Positions 59,857 to 64,000 of a DNA stretch of 64,000 bases are shown piece by piece (position 1 is the stretch's first letter; the number at the start of each line of letters is the position of its first letter). The notes beneath the pieces are model-generated. The model saw only the letters and a program-made list of their open reading frames with translations, did no database searches and had not been told where the DNA came from. Source of the stretch: Litorivita sp050633545 (GTDB taxonomy: Bacteria; Pseudomonadota; Alphaproteobacteria; Rhodobacterales; Rhodobacteraceae); the NCBI GenBank assembly GCA_050633545.1, contig JBOEGS010000005.1, forward strand, positions 186,001 to 250,000. Direction: 5' to 3'. The position numbers and the translations under genes are program-made.

Positions 59857-61110
59857 ATGACCTACCACCCCAAATCCGAATTCATGCGTGTGATGATCGA
59901 GCGCGGCTTTCTGGCCGATTGCACCGATTATCAAGGCCTCGACGAGGCGCTGCTGAACGGGGTTGTTCCGGGCTATATCGGGTTTGATGCCACGGCGAAG
60001 TCCTTGCATGTCGGATCGCTGATCCAGATCATGACCCTGCGCTGGTTGCAAAAAACCGGCCACCAGCCGATCACCTTGATGGGCGGCGGCACGACCAAGG
60101 TTGGCGATCCGAGCTTTCGCGCCGACGAGCGCCCGCTTTTGACGCCCGAGCAGATCGACGACAATATCGACGGCATCAAACAGGTGTTTGCCAAATATAT
60201 TGATTATTCCGATGCGCCCACGGGCGCGCTGATGCGCAACAATGCCGAATGGCTCGACGAGCTGAATTACCTCGAGTTCCTGCGCGACATCGGGCGGCAT
60301 TTTTCGGTCAACCGTATGTTGTCCTTTGAAAGCGTCAAATCGCGTCTCGACCGCGAGCAGTCTTTGAGCTTTCTTGAGTTCAACTATATGATTTTGCAGG
60401 CTTATGATTTCCTCGAACTGAACCGCCGCTATGGCTGCCTTGTGCAATTTGGCGGCTCGGATCAATGGGGCAATATCGTCAACGGCATCGATTTGACCCG
60501 CCGCGTGTTGGACCACGAGATTTACGGGCTGACCACGCCTTTGCTGACCACTTCGGACGGCAAGAAGATGGGCAAATCGGCCAATGGCGCGATCTGGCTC
60601 AATGCCGATATGCTCTCGCCCTATGAGTTTTGGCAGTTCTGGCGCAACACCACGGACGCCGATGTGGGGCGGTTCTTGAAGCTCTATACCGAATTGCCGG
60701 TCGAGGAATGCGACCGTTTGGGCGCGCTGGAAGGGTCGGAAATCAACGAGGCAAAAGTGGTATTGGCCAATGAAGTCACGCGCCTGTGCCACGGCGCGGA
60801 TGCGGCGGCGGCGGCGGAAGCCACGGCGCGCGAAGTGTTTGAAAAAGGCGGCGTGGGCGATGATTTGCCCACCGTCACCTTGAGCGCGGCAGAGATCGGA
60901 GACGGGATTTCCATCGTGCAGCTTTTGGTGAAATCCGGTCTGGCCAAATCGGGCAAGGACGCCAAACGGTTGATCGCGGAGAATGGCGCGAAACTCGACG
61001 ATGCGCCTTTGACGGATGCGGGTTTGATGATTGATGCGGCAGCATTGGCAGCGCCGGTGAAATTGTCGGCGGGCAAGAAGCGCCATGCTTTGGTGAAGCT
61101 GGAGGGGTAA
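59857..61110 (+). CDS. tyrS: Tyrosyl-tRNA synthetase
   Basis: TyrS charges tRNA-Tyr. The 417-residue class I synthetase has HVGS (His51) as the HIGH-type motif in SLHVGSLIQIMTL, the tyrosine pocket in FNYMILQAYDFLELNRRYG, QFGGSDQWGNIVNGID, and KMGKS in TSDGKKMGKSANGA. The C-terminal S4-like RNA-binding domain (LLVKSGLAKSGKDAKRLIAE) is complete. The start is placed at the ATG at 59857; frames upstream show no family similarity. Confidence 0.97.
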   Translation: MTYHPKSEFMRVMIERGFLADCTDYQGLDEALLNGVVPGYIGFDATAKSLHVGSLIQIMTLRWLQKTGHQPITLMGGGTTKVGDPSFRADERPLLTPEQIDDNIDGIKQVFAKYIDYSDAPTGALMRNNAEWLDELNYLEFLRDIGRHFSVNRMLSFESVKSRLDREQSLSFLEFNYMILQAYDFLELNRRYGCLVQFGGSDQWGNIVNGIDLTRRVLDHEIYGLTTPLLTTSDGKKMGKSANGAIWLNADMLSPYEFWQFWRNTTDADVGRFLKLYTELPVEECDRLGALEGSEINEAKVVLANEVTRLCHGADAAAAAEATAREVFEKGGVGDDLPTVTLSAAEIGDGISIVQLLVKSGLAKSGKDAKRLIAENGAKLDDAPLTDAGLMIDAAALAAPVKLSAGKKRHALVKLEG

Positions 61111-61148
61111 AGACAGGCGCGTTTTTTCAATCTGGGGTTTGGGGCGGC

Positions 61149-62273
61149 CTAGCGCCCCTTTAGGGCCTCGGCCAAAATCTCGCGCACCAAGGCCGGATCG
61201 ACGTCCGAGCTGACAAAGCTCTCGCCGATGCCGCGCGCGAGGATAAACCGCAATTGCCCGTCCACGACCTTTTTGTCCTGCCCCATCAGCGCAAGCAGCC
61301 CATCCGCATCGGGCAATTCCCCTGCGATATCAGCAATATCCACCTTCATCTTCATGTCGCGCAAATGGGCGCGCAGGCGGCTGGGGTCTTCTTGGCTGCA
61401 CAGGCCCATGCGCGCCGAGAGTTCAAACGCCAAGGCGCAGCCGATCGCCACGCCTTCACCGTGCAGCAGGCGCGCACCATAGCCCGTCGCCGATTCCAGC
61501 GCATGACAAAACGTATGGCCCAGATTGAGCAAGGCGCGCTCGCCCTGCTCCGTCTCGTCGCGCTGCACGATCTCGGCCTTCATCTGCACCGAGCGTTTGA
61601 CCGCATAAATCCGCGCGGCCATATCCCCTGCGGCGGCTTTGGCGGCATTGGCCTCGAGCCAGTCGAAAAACGCCGCATCGCCCAAAAGCCCGTATTTCAC
61701 CACCTCGCCGTAACCGGCAAGGAAATCGCGCTCGGTCAATGTGCCCAAAACGCCGGTATCGGCCAGAACGAGGCTGGGTTGGTGAAAGGCCCCGATCAGG
61801 TTCTTGCCTTGGGGGGCGTTGATGCCGGTTTTGCCGCCGACCGAACTGTCGACTTGCGCCAAAAGCGAGGTCGGGATTTGTACAAAGCGCACGCCGCGGC
61901 GCAAAACCGCAGCGGCAAAGCCGACCAGATCGCCGATCACCCCGCCGCCAAAGGCGACCACGACATCGCCGCGCTCGACCTTTTGTTCCAAGAGCCATTC
62001 GACCGTGCGGGTAAAATGCGGCCAGCTCTTGGTGCCTTCGCCTGCAGGCAGGACCAAAGAAACCATCTCCACACCGCCCGCCGCCAAACCGGCGCGCAGC
62101 GCGTCCAGATGCAAGGCGGCGACGTTTTCGTCAGACACCACCGCCACGCGTGCGCGGCGCAGCAGCGGCGCGATCAACGCGCCCGCCTCGGCCACAAGCC
62201 CCGTGCCGATATGGATGTCATAGGCGCGCGCGCCCAAATCTACATGAACCAATTCGCGCAATTGCCCGCTCAT
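61149..62273 (-). CDS. aroB: 3-dehydroquinate synthase
   Basis: AroB closes DAHP to 3-dehydroquinate, the second step of the shikimate pathway. The 374-residue protein has YDIHIGTGLVAEAGALI at the start, the NAD site VVAFGGGVIGDLVGFAAAV, IPTSLLAQVDSSVGGKTGIN, GYGEVVKYGLL and LLNLGHTFCHALESATGYG with metal ligands. All motifs are present. It overlaps aroK by four bases, and the aroK-aroB order is conserved in proteobacteria. Confidence 0.96.
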   Translation of the reverse strand: MSGQLRELVHVDLGARAYDIHIGTGLVAEAGALIAPLLRRARVAVVSDENVAALHLDALRAGLAAGGVEMVSLVLPAGEGTKSWPHFTRTVEWLLEQKVERGDVVVAFGGGVIGDLVGFAAAVLRRGVRFVQIPTSLLAQVDSSVGGKTGINAPQGKNLIGAFHQPSLVLADTGVLGTLTERDFLAGYGEVVKYGLLGDAAFFDWLEANAAKAAAGDMAARIYAVKRSVQMKAEIVQRDETEQGERALLNLGHTFCHALESATGYGARLLHGEGVAIGCALAFELSARMGLCSQEDPSRLRAHLRDMKMKVDIADIAGELPDADGLLALMGQDKKVVDGQLRFILARGIGESFVSSDVDPALVREILAEALKGR

Positions 62274-62833
62274 CGCACTGTCTCCATCACATCTTCGCGC
62301 TGCGCGATGGCCGCCAAGACATTGTCGGCCATCTCTTCGATCGAATAGGCGGCATCGGCGCGCACCTCGATATCCGCCTGCGCATAGATCGGCACGCGCG
62401 CCTCATAAATCGCGCTGAGGGTGGCCAAAGGATCCGCCGTGCGCAGTAAAGGCCGCGTGGCCTTATGTTTCACCCGCGCCCAGAGCAAATCGAGATCGGC
62501 ATTGAGCCAGACCGACACGCCGCGCTCGGATATCATCCGCCGGTTGGACTCGGCCAAAAACGCCCCGCCCCCCGTCGACAAGATACAGCGCCCGCCATCG
62601 AGAAGCCGTTCGATCACTTGGGATTCTTTCTTGCGGAAAAACGCCTCGCCATCGCGGGTGAAAATCTCGGCGATGGTCATATTGGCGGCCCGTTCGATCT
62701 CGGCGTCGGAATCAATAAAGGGCACGCCAAGCTTCGCTGCCAGAGCCTTGCCCACGGCGGTTTTGCCTGCGCCCATCATCCCCACCAGAACAACGGTTTT
62801 CCTCAATTGATCGCTCATTGCTTGCGCCGCCAT
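62270..62833 (-). CDS. aroK: Shikimate kinase
   Basis: AroK phosphorylates shikimate. The 187-residue protein has the P-loop VGMMGAGKT (residues 17-25), the shikimate-binding DSDAEIERAANMTIAEIF with FRKKESQVIE and LSTGGGAF, and the lid RPLLRTADP. GGGAG lies before the ATG at 62833; the ATG five codons in lacks such a site. It is followed by aroB with a four-base overlap and diverges from a small membrane protein gene. Confidence 0.95.
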   Translation of the reverse strand: MAAQAMSDQLRKTVVLVGMMGAGKTAVGKALAAKLGVPFIDSDAEIERAANMTIAEIFTRDGEAFFRKKESQVIERLLDGGRCILSTGGGAFLAESNRRMISERGVSVWLNADLDLLWARVKHKATRPLLRTADPLATLSAIYEARVPIYAQADIEVRADAAYSIEEMADNVLAAIAQREDVMETVR

Positions 62834-62938
62834 CGGCGCTCCCCTGCCAAAATCCCGAATTTGCGTCTGAATGACGTGATCTTAGCCAAAAGGCCAGTTA
62901 TAACTTGGTCAAAAGACGCAAAAACGGGCAGGATTCAC

Positions 62939-63088
62939 ATGTTTCGCATCATCAAATACCTGTTTTTCCTTAGCGTTCTGGGCTTCTTGGCGCTGATTGC
63001 CTATGCGTATCTTGCGCCCTTCTTCGGGGCCGATTTCGCTCCGCCGCCGACAGAGATTCGCACGCCCGTGGTGCTTGATGCCAATTAG
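62939..63088 (+). CDS. Small membrane protein (49 aa)
   Basis: The frame begins MFRIIKYLFFLSVLGFLALI, one strong membrane helix (about residues 7-27), and ends with a Pro-rich stretch FFGADFAPPPTEIRTPVVLD. AGGA precedes the ATG at 62939. The last 11 bases overlap the next gene, which starts at 63078, so the two are probably co-translated. I recall small proteins of this shape beside aroK in other Rhodobacterales. Function is unknown. Confidence 0.75.
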   Translation: MFRIIKYLFFLSVLGFLALIAYAYLAPFFGADFAPPPTEIRTPVVLDAN

Positions 63089-64000
63089 ACCCCTCCTTTT
63101 TGCCGCGACCTGCTGCGGATTTGCGTCCATGGCGACGGGCGCTGCGGCGCAACAGACCGCGCCGCTATCAGCCATTGACTGGCTGGGCGCGGTCAGCTTG
63201 CCGGTGGTGCAACCACGTCAAGGCGCGCAGCCCGCGCCCGCAATCGACGAGCCGCCAGTCACCCAAGGCGCATTGGTCCCCGATGTCAGTGTCGCGCCGC
63301 TTGATGCGCCTGTGCCCGATGCGGTGGGCCTGCTGCCAAGCGCCACGACCGGATTGCCGCAAGACCTGTGGCAAAACTCGCGCAGCAGCGATTTGACCGC
63401 CCTGATCCGCGCCCAGAAGGCCCCGCTTTTGCCTGCCTTGCAAGAGTTGCTCTATACGCTGCTACTGGCCGAGGCCAATCCGCCCGAGGGCGCGGCGCAG
63501 GCGGGGTTGATGCTTTTGGCACGCGTCGATGCGCTTATTTCATTTGGCGCGCTGGAGCCGGCCGAAGCCTTGCTGCAGCGCGCAGGCCCCACCACGCCCG
63601 AGCTGTTTTCGCGCTGGTTCGATATCGCGCTTTTGACCGGCACCGAAGAAGAGGCCTGCACCGCGCTTTTGCAAAGGCCCTCGCTCTCGCCCGGATATGC
63701 GGCGCAAATCTATTGCACCGCGCGGGCGGGCGATTGGGAAACCGCCGCATTGACGCTCGATACCGCACGGGCGCTCAAATTGATCACCCAGACCGAGGAT
63801 ATCTTGCTCGAGGTGTTCTTGGACCCCGAGGCCGACGAACGGCTTGTGCAGCTCGCACCGCCCTTGCAGCCTACGGCGCTGCTATACCGGTTGTTCGAAG
63901 CGGGCGGCATTCCCTTGCCCACCGCGATTTTGCCGCGCGCCTTCTCGATGGGGGATTTGCGCGACACCTCGGGATGGAAATCCGAGCTTGAGGCCGCCGA
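63078..64000 (+). CDS. Exported protein of unknown function (runs off the right edge)
   Basis: An uninterrupted frame runs from the ATG at 63078 to the end of the window (307 codons), so the C-terminus is missing. It begins with a signal peptide (PLLFAATCCGFASMATGAAA, then QQTAP), then a Pro/Ala-rich linker to about residue 95, and then an all-helical region with repeated Leu/Ala/Glu patterns (LLPALQELLYTLLLAEANPP; LLARVDALISFGALEPAEAL). It is probably a periplasmic helical repeat protein. It overlaps the small membrane protein gene by 11 bases. No family is recognised. Confidence 0.8.
   Translation, partial: MPIRPLLFAATCCGFASMATGAAAQQTAPLSAIDWLGAVSLPVVQPRQGAQPAPAIDEPPVTQGALVPDVSVAPLDAPVPDAVGLLPSATTGLPQDLWQNSRSSDLTALIRAQKAPLLPALQELLYTLLLAEANPPEGAAQAGLMLLARVDALISFGALEPAEALLQRAGPTTPELFSRWFDIALLTGTEEEACTALLQRPSLSPGYAAQIYCTARAGDWETAALTLDTARALKLITQTEDILLEVFLDPEADERLVQLAPPLQPTALLYRLFEAGGIPLPTAILPRAFSMGDLRDTSGWKSELEAA

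Noticed and set aside
61141..61158. A hairpin GGGGCG...CGCCCC at the tyrS-aroB junction
   Set aside because: The six-base stem overlaps the aroB stop codon and is followed by only three T, so I could not support it as a terminator.

Overview
The window is ordinary, gene-dense, high-G+C chromosome of an alphaproteobacterium, almost certainly a member of the Rhodobacterales (Rhodobacteraceae/Roseobacteraceae). The signs are three VPLPA-CTERM sorting-signal proteins, a zwf-pgl-pgi cluster, a Fur-family protein of the Mur type lacking the CxxC zinc site, a DUF4167 gene behind prfA-prmC, two CtrA-type boxes (TTAA-N7-TTAA) and an operator like the Rhodobacterales Iron-Rhodo-box. I see no rRNA, tRNA, CRISPR array, prophage or insertion sequence. 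The species cannot be named from this stretch.

Layout. 1-2.5 kb: start of lon with a heat-shock-type promoter, then two VPLPA-CTERM exported proteins. 2.6-9.5 kb: tgt, an HSL-type esterase, an SPFH/NfeD membrane pair, sufT, the SatD-DUF3307 pair with an unusual operator array, an A-type Fe-S carrier, and two overlapping TfoX N-domain genes. 9.5-19.5 kb: a 2OG-Fe(II) oxygenase, tpiA, a GGDEF-EAL protein behind a CtrA box, a stand-alone TfoX C-domain gene, ndk, an ABC-F ATPase, a third VPLPA-CTERM protein, MarC and a membrane-anchored aspartic protease. 19.5-32.4 kb: a chemoreceptor, holC and pepA on the minus strand, divergent from lptF-lptG-lptD-surA-pdxA-rsmA on the plus strand. 32.4-37.9 kb: prfA-prmC-DUF4167, speB-DUF1499, mazG. 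37.9-48.6 kb: an iron-binding protein gene with an iron-type operator, nucleoside hydrolase-GNAT, selO, an EamA transporter, a DUF2238 protein, an EEP hydrolase, a CPA1 antiporter, a DEAD-box helicase and mur. 48.7-64 kb: a second EamA transporter, eno, an orphan sensor kinase, DUF1097, zwf-pgl-pgi, a radical SAM protein, anmK, tyrS, aroK-aroB and an incomplete exported protein.

Themes. Envelope biogenesis is strong (LptF/G/D, SurA, exosortase substrates, AnmK recycling). Sugar breakdown genes (zwf, pgl, pgi, tpiA, eno) are present in three places, and a LacI-type palindrome sits in front of zwf. Translation and quality-control genes (tgt, prfA, prmC, rsmA, tyrS, lon, ABC-F) are spread throughout.

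The strongest candidate for something undescribed is the satD promoter (6934-7043). It carries four tandem 20-bp inverted repeats, CGCACCC-N6-GGNTGCG, at 30/27/30-bp steps. In the last copy the six central bases are a perfect TATAAT, and the ATG follows only nine bases later. SatD joins a nucleotide-cyclase-like N-terminus to a C-terminal helix-turn-helix, and its gene overlaps that of the membrane protein DUF3307, so a self-controlled sensor/membrane module is plausible.
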